From assembly GCF_003628435.1 (NCBI RefSeq), contig NZ_RBZN01000008.1:31492-95491 (forward strand): a DNA stretch of 64,000 nucleotides, given 5' to 3'. This document shows positions 26,353 to 35,635 of the stretch, piece after piece (the first letter of the stretch is position 1; every line of letters starts with the position of its first letter). A model generated the notes under the pieces. The model did no database searches. It was not told the origin of the DNA and worked only from the letters and a program-made list of their open reading frames with translations. The translations under genes and the position numbers were made by a program. Origin of the DNA: Ureibacillus endophyticus (GTDB taxonomy: Bacteria; Bacillota; Bacilli; Bacillales_A; Planococcaceae).

Positions 26353-26390
26353 AAAAAATCGATGGTGACAAATGTTTTCACCATCGATTT
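26353..26390 (-). terminator. Rho-independent terminator of the DUF378 gene
   Basis: AAATCGATGGTG (26357-26368) pairs with CACCATCGATTT (26379-26390); a T run follows on the minus strand. Confidence 0.88.
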
Positions 26391-26394
26391 CTCA

Positions 26395-26736
26395 TTATTT
26401 ATCATCCGTATATAATTCACGGGCACGTTTTCTATCTTCTTCAGTAAATTCAGTTTCTTCACCAAATTCTGTTTGATAATTCATATTAGTATAGGCATTA
26501 CTATTGCGTGTATCGTTTGTAACTGTATCAACTTCATCTTCTTCAAATGCTCTAAATAATAGTGGAATACATAAAAGACCACTGATTCCAACAAGTGTAT
26601 AAACCGTTCTGGATAGGAAAGTATCTTGTCCTCCGAATAACGTAGCCACTAGGTCAAACTGAAATAAACCAATAAGTCCCCAATTTATTGCACCAATAAT
26701 GGCTAATACTAATGCAAGTCGGTAAATAATTCCCAT
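26395..26736 (-). CDS. DUF378-family membrane protein
   Basis: A 113-residue protein with two or three hydrophobic helices in the first 65 residues, including INWGLIGLFQFDLVATLFGG, the DUF378 signature, followed by a long acidic tail. GGAGG lies before ATG 26736, so the longer frame upstream is not used. The family is common in Firmicutes and has no known function. The acidic tail is longer than the minimal family domain. Confidence 0.8.
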   Translation of the reverse strand: MGIIYRLALVLAIIGAINWGLIGLFQFDLVATLFGGQDTFLSRTVYTLVGISGLLCIPLLFRAFEEDEVDTVTNDTRNSNAYTNMNYQTEFGEETEFTEEDRKRARELYTDDK

Positions 26737-26935
26737 GTAATAACCTCCAAATAATATTTTTTGGTAATGTACACAACTTAACATTTTGTGTGCTCATATT
26801 TTTTGCAGTTTGTTGGCATTTATACATTTCATGATGAATATCTCTCTACATGGTTTCATATTCTAAAAATAGTTTGAAATTCTATGCGCAAAATCCGTTT
26901 GCCTAGACTTTCTCAAATGGAAGGGAAGAAAAATT

Positions 26936-27577
26936 GTGATTGTTAAACAACGATACGTAAAGAAAAACGAGGTTATTTGGTGTAAGGAAAACGATTCGAG
27001 TACAGAAGTTTTAAATTTATTGAATGAATCTGGCTATAGATGTATTCCCGTTTTAGATGAACAAGGGAACAAATTTATTGGCAATGCCTATAAAGTGGAT
27101 ATTTTAGAACATAAATTGGGGCATGGAGATGAAGATATTCCGATTTCTGAATTAGCCGTTGATCAAGATGGCACAATTCATGAAGAAAGCTCCTTCTTCG
27201 AAATTTTCTTTACCATTAAAAGATTGCCTTATCTTGCTGTCATTGATGATAATAAGAATTTTACCGGTATTTTAACGCACTCGAAAGTATTTGAATTACT
27301 TGAAGAAGCATGGGGATATAAAACTGGCAGCTGTGCCTTAACCATTGCACTACCTGATACTGAAGGCATATTAGCTAAGATCCTTAAGAGCATAAAGAAA
27401 AAATCAGGAATTCATAGTGTTTTCTCCATGGATGATGATAAATACTATTTACGAAGAATTATCGTAACATTAGCAAAAGGCGCAACATCAGAAATAGTTA
27501 AAGAAATCGAAACCCTCCTAAACAAAGCCGGAGCTCAACTCATTGACATAGAAGTTTTTAATCATGAAGGGTTTTGA
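26936..27577 (+). CDS. CBS-pair plus ACT-domain protein (CbpA/AcuB-like)
   Basis: A 213-residue soluble protein: two CBS motifs in residues about 1-130 and an ACT-like domain in 140-210 (CALTIALPDTEGILAKIL). This architecture is shared by AcuB of B. subtilis and the c-di-AMP-binding CbpA of Listeria, so a ligand-sensing role is likely. No acetoin genes are near, which argues against AcuB itself. The GTG start has GGAAGGGA upstream. Confidence 0.75.
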   Translation: MIVKQRYVKKNEVIWCKENDSSTEVLNLLNESGYRCIPVLDEQGNKFIGNAYKVDILEHKLGHGDEDIPISELAVDQDGTIHEESSFFEIFFTIKRLPYLAVIDDNKNFTGILTHSKVFELLEEAWGYKTGSCALTIALPDTEGILAKILKSIKKKSGIHSVFSMDDDKYYLRRIIVTLAKGATSEIVKEIETLLNKAGAQLIDIEVFNHEGF

Positions 27578-27639
27578 ATAATATGACAACAATAAGAAGT
27601 GGTTAGAAAATAAGTAGATTTTTTTAATCTTACGGATGC

Positions 27640-27816
27640 ATTAGAAACAGAAATTCCTTTGAAAATTGATTGGAATGAAGGACAACTCTGCGGGAACAGC
27701 AAATTTGTTTACGACAAGTGCGTAAGCAATAGGAGCAAAGTGGACGTCTCAAAAAAGTTTTCAGACGTCCACTTGCCCGCGAAAAGCGTCGGCTAGAACG
27801 GAGAACAGCGACTCGA
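27640..27816. repeat. Degenerate dispersed intergenic repeat with GTCTGAAAA hairpin
   Basis: GC-rich relative to the region. It contains GCAATAGGAGC (27726-27736), a perfect 11-bp hairpin AGTGGACGTCT/AGACGTCCACT (27739-27773), and CTGCGGGAACAGC and CCCGCGAAAAGCGTCGGC segments that recall the common 100-150-bp intergenic repeats of Bacillales. The hairpin core on the minus strand, GTCTGAAAA...TTTTGAGAC, recurs at 39287 and 45080. Confidence 0.75.
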
Positions 27817-27820
27817 GAAA

Positions 27821-27858
27821 AAAACAGGTACTCATAAGATTCCATGAGTACCTGTTTT
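27821..27858. terminator. Strong bidirectional terminator
   Basis: AAAACAGGTACTCAT (27821-27835) pairs perfectly with ATGAGTACCTGTTTT (27844-27858). It ends the alpha-carbonic anhydrase gene. Confidence 0.92.
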
Positions 27859-27882
27859 CATTTAGCTATTTATTAAAATTTA

Positions 27883-28692
27883 TTAATCCAACTCAATCTT
27901 ATAAACATCACGATTATTTAACTGTTGAATCGGACGGTTATTTTGTAAGAAAATCGAGCTAAATTGATTAATTTGCTCATTTGACATTTCAATCGGTTGC
28001 TCTAATACGAACCAATTCACCCCTTCAGTACAAGGCGGCGAAGTTAACGAACCAACATATTGATACACATTTTTCTCTTCTGGTAACAGCTGCTCTAAAT
28101 TAATCGGGTTCTTTAAAACTTTCACTGCTTCTGCCCCATCTTTTGGCATATTCGCCCACATCTCTGCTAGCTCTTTATTCTCTTCTCCACTTTCAATAAA
28201 TAATCCAATAATGGCCATTTTCCCATCTTTTGTTTCATGGAATAAATGTGCTTCCATATCAAAATACTGCCCATTGATTTGATGTTCACTTGGGGAATGG
28301 AAATGAATGCCCGTTAACTTATATTCTTCATCATTAATCATTAATGAATTATCTTGTGTTGTTGAGTTTGCTTCGATTGTATGACCATTGTTTTCGATTT
28401 CAAACAATGCCTTTTCATAATTCAATTTAACTTCTTCATCAAGTTCTTCCTTGGCCGTATTTGAAACTTCGATATTAATTGGTGATTGCAACTCCCCCCT
28501 ACCGCAAGCTGCGTAATCAGCACTCACATCCATCCATTGTTGAGGTCCAGTTTCACCATCATAAGACCAATTTACTGTGAGTTGCTCTTCACTTTCGACT
28601 GGTGCTTGTTCTGTTGTATCCATTGTATAATAGGCTACTAGTGCTAAAACAATTGCAAATGTTAAGTATGCAATAACATAATTCTTTTTCAT
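27883..28692 (-). CDS. Alpha-class carbonic anhydrase, exported
   Basis: Zinc enzyme that interconverts CO2 and bicarbonate. A 269-residue protein with an N-terminal signal or anchor helix (about 6-22), then the alpha-CA fold: WSYDGETGPQQW start, GELQSPINI, the zinc ligands in HFHSPSEH and EAHLFHE, and SLTSPPCTEGVNW. Placement outside the membrane suits a role in CO2/bicarbonate exchange or pH control. Single gene between terminators. Confidence 0.92.
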   Translation of the reverse strand: MKKNYVIAYLTFAIVLALVAYYTMDTTEQAPVESEEQLTVNWSYDGETGPQQWMDVSADYAACGRGELQSPINIEVSNTAKEELDEEVKLNYEKALFEIENNGHTIEANSTTQDNSLMINDEEYKLTGIHFHSPSEHQINGQYFDMEAHLFHETKDGKMAIIGLFIESGEENKELAEMWANMPKDGAEAVKVLKNPINLEQLLPEEKNVYQYVGSLTSPPCTEGVNWFVLEQPIEMSNEQINQFSSIFLQNNRPIQQLNNRDVYKIELD

Positions 28693-28765
28693 AATCCTTT
28701 CTCCTTTAATTGCTCTTTACTATCAAATTAGCCAATTTACGCTCCTTTCTATTCACGTTTTTAAA

Positions 28766-28803
28766 AATAAAAATGGAGGGATCTCTAAAAGTGAGACTCC
28801 TCC
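28766..28803 (-). terminator. Rho-independent terminator of yqhHG
   Basis: GGAGGgaTCTC (28775-28785) pairs with GAGActCCTCC (28793-28803); a T-rich stretch follows on the minus strand. Confidence 0.8.
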
Positions 28804-28811
28804 TGCTAGTT

Positions 28812-29591
28812 CTATTTCAAATAAAAAATACCACCATTAATAATTTCCACTTTAATTCTAGGGTTAAATCTTTCTTCTAAGCCTTTTTTCTCGATTTCAT
28901 ATATTTCTGGTTTTTCCTCTCTATCTTGATAAAAATAATTTAGTACTTCTAGCTCCTTCTCAAACCTATTTTTCGCTTCCTCTGCCCAAGAGTGATCATC
29001 TTGTGTGATGAGGTTCTGTATCATCAAATCTAAACGTTCCAATGCTCTACTTGGCTTAATGATGTATTGCAGACAGAATGCTTTTTCTGGCATTTCATTT
29101 GTTAAATTCATATCGCAAATCGACTCATGAAAATTGTCTTCAATAACTCCATTGATTAAGTTAATACCTAAGGAATGAATCGTTTCTTTTGTTTGGTCAC
29201 AGTAATAAGATACTTTATAATTCACACAAAAATATGGGGTTAACGTTGTTTGATTTTTTGTATTATCGACTTGCTCATACATTAAAACAAAGGACCCTAG
29301 ATCTTTAGTTGCTTTAAAGATTTGATTTAATCGCCCTGAACCATAATGAATAATTTCCCCCATAAACTGATTTTGTGTCTGGGTTCGGTCCGTGATTAAC
29401 GTCAGACGTGCAGGATTCGGTTCACTATTTGTTGCTTCAATATACTTCCAATAAAATGGACGATTCATAATTCGTTTGTCCATATCAATTGTTAATTGGA
29501 CGGTTAATTGAAATCCTTCATCTGAAACAATTTCACAATTGGTTTCTTTAAAAAATGTTTTTAAATAGTCGTGAATTTCAGTTGCATACAT
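28812..29591 (-). CDS. yqhG: YqhG-family protein
   Basis: A 259-residue protein. The N-terminus (EIHDYLKTFFKETNCEIV) and MDKRIMNRPFYWKYIE segment match YqhG of B. subtilis as I recall it. Function is unknown. It follows the YqhH helicase gene by 39 bases in the same direction, the same pairing as in B. subtilis, so a joint role is likely. Confidence 0.8.
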   Translation of the reverse strand: MYATEIHDYLKTFFKETNCEIVSDEGFQLTVQLTIDMDKRIMNRPFYWKYIEATNSEPNPARLTLITDRTQTQNQFMGEIIHYGSGRLNQIFKATKDLGSFVLMYEQVDNTKNQTTLTPYFCVNYKVSYYCDQTKETIHSLGINLINGVIEDNFHESICDMNLTNEMPEKAFCLQYIIKPSRALERLDLMIQNLITQDDHSWAEEAKNRFEKELEVLNYFYQDREEKPEIYEIEKKGLEERFNPRIKVEIINGGIFYLK

Positions 29592-29630
29592 AAAATTTCC
29601 TCCTTTCTTGCTTATTTAGTGAGTTGACCA

Positions 29631-31193
29631 TTATGCTTTTTTCTCTAAAATATCATCTAAATCGCCAACAACTTTTTCGAAAACATCAATTTTATCATTT
29701 AATAAATCAAGGATTTTTTGTTCAATTGTGTTTTCAATGGCGAGATTGTATATATGAACATCTTCTTCTTGTCCTAGACGATGAACACGTCCAATTCGTT
29801 GTTCTAGTTTCATCGGATTCCAAGGTAAATCATAGTTTATAACATGATGACAAAATTGTAGGTTTATCCCTTCCCCACCTGATTCCGTTGCGATTAAAAC
29901 TTGGGCTTGTTCTCTAAATAATTGCTTCATCCAATCCCGTTTATTCTTGCTATACTTCCCGTTAAACAGCACACTGGAGATTCCCTTCGTATGCAAATAC
30001 CATTGTAAATAACTTTGTGTTGCACGATATTCTGTAAAAATAATAACTTTATCGTTTGCTTTTTCTATAATTTCTAATACTTTCTCAGCTTTGGCGTTAA
30101 TTTCTAGTTTCATTAATTTTTCAATGATTTGTTCAATATAATCGATTTCTTCTTTCGCATTAATTTTTTGAAGCATTTTGTTTAACGTTAAGAATGTCGC
30201 CTCTTTACTACTACACATTTCTTTTAAGAGTGTAACCATTGTAAAAGAGCTAGCGAATACGGAAGAAACAGATTTTAGTTCACAAAGCATGTCATAAACT
30301 TCTCGTTCTTCATTTGTAAATTGGATTGGGATAGTTTGAACTTTTCGGGTTGTCCATTCAATTCCAGTATCTGATCGGCGATTTCTGACCATTACTTGAT
30401 TAACCAGTTCTTTTAAATATTTTTCTCCTTCAATACTGCGTTTTGTTGCTGCGAAGGATTCTTGGAATGTTTCATAATTACCTAAATGACCTGGTTTTAA
30501 TAAAGAAACAAGATAGAAAATTTCAAACACATCGTTTTGAATTGGTGTAGCTGTTAATAATAAACAAAACTTCTTTTTTATACTTTGCACAAATTCATAG
30601 ATTTGGGTTTTATGATTTTTTAATTTATGTGCCTCATCAATAATAATCATGTCATAATCTTGTTCATAGATTTTTTCACGGTGTGGACTTTTTTTAGCTG
30701 TATCCATACTCATGACTACGACATCATATTGTTCGATTGGTGTATTTCTTCGATAACTAATTGCTGGGATAAAAAAGCGTACATTTAGTTCTGTCACCCA
30801 TTGATTTTGAAGGGAAGCAGGAACTAAAATCAGTGCCTTTTTCACAAGACCTCGTATCATATATTCTTTCATGATTAATCCAGCTTCAATTGTTTTCCCT
30901 AAACCAACCTCATCGGCTAAAATAGCTTTCCCATTCATTTTCTCGATGACTGTTTGTGCAGCTTCAATTTGGTGTGGTAACAATTGAAGATTTGTTAGAA
31001 ATTTTGGTGCCTGCAATCCTGTAAATTCAGGAATTAAATTCATTTTTTCTACTTCATAACTCATTTTATATAGAGTCCAACTATCCCACGGACCATCATT
31101 GTTCACACGTTCAATAAAATCTTCCCGCCAATTTGACGACCTTTCAATAATCAATGATGTCACCTCGCTTTTTGTACCTATTAGATTGTCCAA
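29631..31193 (-). CDS. yqhH: SNF2-family DEAD/H helicase YqhH
   Basis: A 520-residue superfamily 2 ATPase of the RapA/SNF2 group. Motif I DEVGLGKT near residue 93, motif II DEAH near 188, and C-terminal motifs GGEGINLQ and QRIGRVHRLGQ are all present. No separate nuclease or methyltransferase domain is seen. Such proteins translocate on duplex DNA and remodel bound proteins. It forms a two-gene operon with yqhG. Confidence 0.88.
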   Translation of the reverse strand: MDNLIGTKSEVTSLIIERSSNWREDFIERVNNDGPWDSWTLYKMSYEVEKMNLIPEFTGLQAPKFLTNLQLLPHQIEAAQTVIEKMNGKAILADEVGLGKTIEAGLIMKEYMIRGLVKKALILVPASLQNQWVTELNVRFFIPAISYRRNTPIEQYDVVVMSMDTAKKSPHREKIYEQDYDMIIIDEAHKLKNHKTQIYEFVQSIKKKFCLLLTATPIQNDVFEIFYLVSLLKPGHLGNYETFQESFAATKRSIEGEKYLKELVNQVMVRNRRSDTGIEWTTRKVQTIPIQFTNEEREVYDMLCELKSVSSVFASSFTMVTLLKEMCSSKEATFLTLNKMLQKINAKEEIDYIEQIIEKLMKLEINAKAEKVLEIIEKANDKVIIFTEYRATQSYLQWYLHTKGISSVLFNGKYSKNKRDWMKQLFREQAQVLIATESGGEGINLQFCHHVINYDLPWNPMKLEQRIGRVHRLGQEEDVHIYNLAIENTIEQKILDLLNDKIDVFEKVVGDLDDILEKKA

Positions 31194-31306
31194 AATCGTA
31201 AAACATATAATTACGAATTATATTAATAGGTACATTGGTGAATTGATTGTATGAAAAATCGAAAGGTACGCATCATTTTATTAATAATTAGTAAGGAGCC
31301 AACTAA

Positions 31307-31807
31307 ATGAAGAATGGTATATTGATTGGCGTTGTTATTGTGGGAATCCTAGTCATCTTTTTCTTTGGGGATTTTTCGTCAAAGAATCATGAAGAACAGG
31401 AGTTTCTAGCATTTCAACAATTTTTAAATGATGAGTTTTTCCCCATCTCAAATGATTGTTTTGATCATTTAAATCAAGCTGTTGACGAACTATATGCTTT
31501 TACCTTTTCAGACTGGTATTTTAACGGTGATGGTAGGGATGAAAATGGCATTTTGCAGAGTGATCTTGAACAAATTGAAGATGATGTATTATTATACGAA
31601 ATTAAATATAATCAAGCGTTAGCATTAAAAAAGAATATTCTTAATCAAATTGAATCATTAAAAGAGACACTTCAATTACTATCTAATGCACCCTCAGAAG
31701 AGGATGAAAAATCCTTTGAACGATTTCGATTAAAGTTAATTACAATGATCGATATACTCTCTACTGAAATGGACGAGATGAATAAATTACTTGAATCCAA
31801 CCAATAA
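31307..31807 (+). CDS. Membrane-anchored helical protein, unknown function
   Basis: A 166-residue protein with one N-terminal membrane helix (about 4-22) and an outward, acidic, helical domain. AAGGAGC lies before the ATG. No family is recognised. It is divergent from yqhHG. Confidence 0.65.
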   Translation: MKNGILIGVVIVGILVIFFFGDFSSKNHEEQEFLAFQQFLNDEFFPISNDCFDHLNQAVDELYAFTFSDWYFNGDGRDENGILQSDLEQIEDDVLLYEIKYNQALALKKNILNQIESLKETLQLLSNAPSEEDEKSFERFRLKLITMIDILSTEMDEMNKLLESNQ

Positions 31808-31835
31808 AAAATCGCGGCTAAGTTTATAAGCCGCG
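31804..31835. terminator. Bidirectional terminator
   Basis: CGCGGCT (31813-31819) pairs with AAGCCGCG; on the minus strand a long T run follows, so it fits the downstream end of the SRPBCC gene best. Confidence 0.85.
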
Positions 31836-31845
31836 TTAATAATGG

Positions 31846-32294
31846 TTATTCCGATTCTGCTACTTTTTTTACCCTTTCGACAAACTGCACAACAACTTTA
31901 TTAGAAGCAAATTTTAGCAAAAGTTTTAATATAGGTTTTAAAGGCTTGTTCGTTGTAGTGTAGACAAAGTGGGTTGTGGTATTTTGTCAATTTTCTTTAA
32001 TTCATAAAGAGCAGTAATGTCAAACATGTTGGCAAGATTAAAACCTATTTTCACCCTTTTTTTGTTAGCCGTTTCAAGATATTCTAACGTCTCAACATCA
32101 TACTCTTGAATTCGCTTGCCTTCACGATATGCTTGACGATAAATTGTACCGATCTTTTCTTCTGTTACATGAACCGGTTCATGTCTAACAACTTGGGGCA
32201 TGATTTTTTGCATATCCTCCAACGATCCATTAAATAGCTTCCAAACCTTTTCAATAGGTGCATTGATTTCAATTTCCTTTGTCCAACTTTTCAT
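31846..32294 (-). pseudogene. SRPBCC-family gene interrupted by a frameshift
   Basis: The frame from ATG 32294 (GGAGGG seven bases upstream) reads a START/polyketide-cyclase-type domain beginning MKSWTKEIEINAPIEKVW and then goes out of frame near 31983, ending early at 31938. Restoring one A in the AAAA run there gives a continuous protein of 149 residues whose end (TTTHFVYTTTNKPLKP ... VERVKKVAESE) fits the family, finishing at TAA 31846-31848 just before the terminator. Either a real single-base deletion or a sequencing error. Confidence 0.85.
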
Positions 32295-32334
32295 ACGACA
32301 TCCCTCCAAAAAGCTAAATCACTATTTTTAAAAA

Positions 32335-33018
32335 CTACAATTCCGTGGTGCTTTCTTCTTGTTCGCCGCTATTCAACCAATTGAGAAGTGGTTCTTGGAA
32401 CTTTTTCATCAACATGCCTAAAATCTTCCCTATAAAATAAGCAGAAATTAGTGTGCCAATACCTACGGAACCAAATGATTGTATACAAATTAAACAAACG
32501 ATTAGTGATATACCAACATTAATTAAATCACTTGTAATTTTTGCTTTCGGAAAATGCATTTGAAATCGATTGCTAATTGCATAAGTTAGGGAATCATAAG
32601 GCATTAATGGTAATTTCACATTAAAATAAGCAAGTAATGCAAATGCCACAATGAATAAGCTAATAATTAAAAAGATACTCCGCATGATGATTGTTTCTGG
32701 TGTTGGTAAGAGACGTACTAAAAATAAAGAAAAATCCATGTAAAAGCCAAACAAAAAAGAGATAAGCAATTGTAAACTAAAATCTCGTAAATCGAATCGT
32801 TTCGTTAAAAATACTTGTAAAACGATAAATAATATATTTGATACGACAGTCATAACCCCTACTGACAATCCTGAAACGAGTGCCAACGCATATGGTAAAG
32901 ATGACACCGGTGAAACACCTAGGGATGCTTGGATTGAAAATGACACACCAATTGCTAATAAAAATAAACCAATGACATACAATGCAACCCGCTTCATTGT
33001 ATTATTTAGATGGTTCAT
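32335..33018 (-). CDS. YczE/YitT-like membrane protein
   Basis: A 227-residue protein with five or six membrane helices. The N-terminal helix with IGVSFSIQASLGVSPVSSLP and the LPLMPYDSLTYAIS segment match the YczE/YyaS family (DUF6198). Function is not established. GAAGGA precedes the ATG. Confidence 0.8.
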   Translation of the reverse strand: MNHLNNTMKRVALYVIGLFLLAIGVSFSIQASLGVSPVSSLPYALALVSGLSVGVMTVVSNILFIVLQVFLTKRFDLRDFSLQLLISFLFGFYMDFSLFLVRLLPTPETIIMRSIFLIISLFIVAFALLAYFNVKLPLMPYDSLTYAISNRFQMHFPKAKITSDLINVGISLIVCLICIQSFGSVGIGTLISAYFIGKILGMLMKKFQEPLLNWLNSGEQEESTTEL

Positions 33019-33760
33019 AAAATCCTTCTTTCTCTAATAAATTATTTAATATCCTACCTCTTATTTTAAATCAAACTAACAAATTAAGGTTATTAAATAT
33101 TAAGATATTCCAAAAAAGAATAGATTTTATGATTGATCGAATACATTTTCAAAAAAATATAATATTTTTATTGAGCCATAATGAAAGGTTAATAAAAGCA
33201 ATACTAATAATCTAATTGCAAATCGAACCATTTCTTTCGTATTGTTAGAATTTAAGTGACATTTTAGAGAAATTTGTTCACTATTTTTCAATTTCAAAAT
33301 AAATTAAAATTACTTCCCTCGTTCTAGGAAATTATAAATCCCTCACAAAAAAAGATATATCGAGATAGTTTTTTTAAGACAAATGTTATAAAATTGACCT
33401 TTTCAAAATTGACATATTATATTATCTAAATTTTCAGATTTCAACACCTTTCGATGCATTGTCGAAAGGTGTTTGGCGATTTATACAAGTTTTCCCTTAC
33501 CTTTGTCATAAAAAAAACAAGACTTGATTATTTATCAAACCTCGAGACACTAGATAAATACTGGGTTTCTCAACCACTTTTAGCACAGATTTTTTATTGA
33601 AATTAATTTTGGTCTTTAAAATATGTTAAATGTGACAAAATTACGAACTTCTTGATTTGAGTCATAAACCGACATTTTTTTCACTTGTAATGAAGTACAA
33701 TAACTTAAGTCATAGCAGAAAATTTACTATTATACAAAATCTTGGGGGAGAATTTTTAAA
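33019..33760. other. Long intergenic region with promoter-like site and perfect hairpin
   Basis: About 740 AT-rich bases between divergent genes. A sigma-A-like promoter is readable at 33394-33423 (TTGACC, 18 bases, TATATT), and a perfect hairpin AACACCTTTCGA/TCGAAAGGTGTT lies at 33443-33473, right at the expected start of that transcript, without a T run. I see no coding region or other repeat. Confidence 0.5.
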
Positions 33761-33925
33761 ATGAAAAGTAAATTTTACAAACAAGTATTAAGACTACTAA
33801 TTGAAATGAAAAGAAAAGATATGTACAAAAAAGCACATCATTTCGGTTTTACTCACCCTAAAACAGTAACATGTAGTCAAGAACTCGATGCTTTACTTAA
33901 TTTATATTCTCATAAAGCAGCGTAA
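33761..33925 (+). CDS. Spo0E-like aspartyl-phosphate phosphatase (54 aa)
   Basis: A 54-residue protein from ATG 33761 (GGGGGAG at 33744-33750) to TAA 33925. Residues 39-45, SQELDAL, are the Spo0E-family signature in which Ser, Gln, Glu, Leu and Asp form the active turn; helices flank it. Spo0E proteins dephosphorylate Spo0A~P and delay sporulation. Closely followed by a terminator. Confidence 0.8.
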   Translation: MKSKFYKQVLRLLIEMKRKDMYKKAHHFGFTHPKTVTCSQELDALLNLYSHKAA

Positions 33926-33972
33926 CAATTTTAGCAATTGTTTATATATATTTTTTTGTATTTATTTATACT

Positions 33973-34014
33973 GGTGTTCAAAAAGTTAATTCTTTTTGGA
34001 CACCCTTTTCTTTT
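33973..34014 (+). terminator. Rho-independent terminator of the Spo0E-like gene
   Basis: GGTGTTCAAAAAG (33973-33985) pairs with CTTTTTGGACACC (33992-34004), T-rich sequence follows. Confidence 0.88.
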
Positions 34015-34133
34015 TTATGTAATATTTCTCCTGCGGTGACTGATTACCATCCTCATCGCAAATTATCAGTCATAAATATTCTCTAGCATAATAAAATGTT
34101 AGGTACAAAGATGACAAAAGGAGCGTCTATTGA

Positions 34134-35318
34134 GTGATTTTCAGTAATGAAAAATTGCAATTTACGATTATGACGATAATCCTCTCTTGGGCAGGATTAA
34201 TAATTTTAATGAGTATGTATTTTACAATTCCATTGACCGACATATTGATGAACACGTTTCATGTTAATGAAACAAAGGCCATTTGGATTGGCAGTATTTT
34301 TTCTTTAACTTACGCATTATGCTGTTTGATTTATGGCCCATTATCCGATCGGTATGGCAGAAAGATTTTTTTAATATTTGGAATTTTTATACTAACCATC
34401 GCCACATTTATTTGTGCATTTATCAATAACTACACATTACTACTTATCTTTCGTATCCTTCAAGGTATTGGTGCAGCAGCATTTGTACCCATTTCCCTCG
34501 CCTATATTGGGGATGTCTACCCTCTTGAAAAGCGAAAAAGTGCATTTGGTTTTATGACTTCAGGATTTCTCATTTCCAGTGTCCTTGCACAGCTATTTGC
34601 AACACTCATACAAAAATACTTGGGGTTAAATTGGATCTATATTATCCTAGCAATACTATATTTGATAACTAGTATCCTTACAATCACTCTTTTACCCAAA
34701 GACTCTGCTAATAAACATAAAAATTCTATTTTTTTAAACTTTCTTAACATAAAGAATTTATTATTCAACAAACAACTATCAATATCATTTTCATTTTCCT
34801 TTATATTATTATTTTCTTTAATCGGAATGTATACCATTTTAGAAGCCTTTCTTCTTGCACCTCCCTTCTACTTTACGGAACAACAGGTATTCTTAGCCCG
34901 CGCTGTTGGTTTAATAGGAACGGTTATGTGCATTCTTGCAGGGAAAATTTCGGATAAGTTTGGGGAAATCCAATCATTTCGTACTTGTTTAGGTATTGCT
35001 TCAGTCGCATTATTTTTAATGGCCATTACCCCAAACTTATTAACCATTGTTTTTAGTCTATTATTCGTGGCAAGTATCTCACTCGTTGTACCGATTAATA
35101 TTACACTCATAAGTCAACGTGCTGCCAATCAAAGAGGTACAGCATTACTTTTTAACGCGTTTATTTTGTTTATAGGTGCAAGTATTGGACCAATGTTAGC
35201 GACAAAATTAATGCAAGTTAGCAATGCATTTGTTTCTTTTTCAACATTTAGCGGCATTTTACTGCTAGGTTGCCTAGCTTCACTCTTTTTAAAGGAAAAC
35301 AAAAGTGCGCCCGAATAA
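34134..35318 (+). CDS. MFS transporter, probable drug or sugar exporter
   Basis: A 394-residue 12-helix major facilitator. Motif A GPLSDRYGRKIF follows helix 2 and LQGIGAAAFVPISLAYIGD marks helices 4-5, as in the drug:proton antiporter branch. The GTG start at 34134 has AAAAGGAG ten bases upstream. Substrate unknown. Single gene, terminated by an overlapping hairpin. Confidence 0.85.
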   Translation: MIFSNEKLQFTIMTIILSWAGLIILMSMYFTIPLTDILMNTFHVNETKAIWIGSIFSLTYALCCLIYGPLSDRYGRKIFLIFGIFILTIATFICAFINNYTLLLIFRILQGIGAAAFVPISLAYIGDVYPLEKRKSAFGFMTSGFLISSVLAQLFATLIQKYLGLNWIYIILAILYLITSILTITLLPKDSANKHKNSIFLNFLNIKNLLFNKQLSISFSFSFILLFSLIGMYTILEAFLLAPPFYFTEQQVFLARAVGLIGTVMCILAGKISDKFGEIQSFRTCLGIASVALFLMAITPNLLTIVFSLLFVASISLVVPINITLISQRAANQRGTALLFNAFILFIGASIGPMLATKLMQVSNAFVSFSTFSGILLLGCLASLFLKENKSAPE

Positions 35319-35330
35319 AGAGCGCACTTT
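35302..35330. terminator. Bidirectional terminator overlapping the MFS stop
   Basis: AAAGTGCGC (35302-35310) pairs with GCGCACTTT (35322-35330). Confidence 0.85.
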
Positions 35331-35338
35331 CATTTATT

Positions 35339-35602
35339 TTAATTAAATTTTAGTTTTTTCAACGTGCTAGGTTGTTCTAATTGTAATATTTCTTTTTCTA
35401 AGTGATCACATTGATTTTCAATGATACGAAACACATCGTACAAAATGGCATTGTATAAAATTGGGGAAATCGTATCTTTAATAAAATCAAGTAATCGTTG
35501 CGCTTCTATCTCTGATATCTTCTCTTGTCTCTCTTTTAAATAAAAAGATTGAATCTCGGAAACCAACCATTGTATTTGTTCATTCGGCATTCTATTTAGC
35601 AC
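35339..35602 (-). CDS. DUF2164-family protein
   Basis: An 87-residue helical protein matching DUF2164: IQSFYLKE..EKISEIEAQRLLDFI...ISPILYNAILYDV. GTG 35602 is the best start because GGAGTGAG lies eight bases upstream. It is 33 bases downstream of a helix-turn-helix gene in the same direction. Function unknown. Confidence 0.78.
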   Translation of the reverse strand: MLNRMPNEQIQWLVSEIQSFYLKERQEKISEIEAQRLLDFIKDTISPILYNAILYDVFRIIENQCDHLEKEILQLEQPSTLKKLKFN

Positions 35603-35635
35603 TCATCTCACTCCAAATAAAATAAAGTTATGTAT

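Noticed and set aside
28812..31193. Two-gene defence island
   Set aside because: The helicase and partner match the conserved YqhH/YqhG pair of Bacillus, which argues for a core function.
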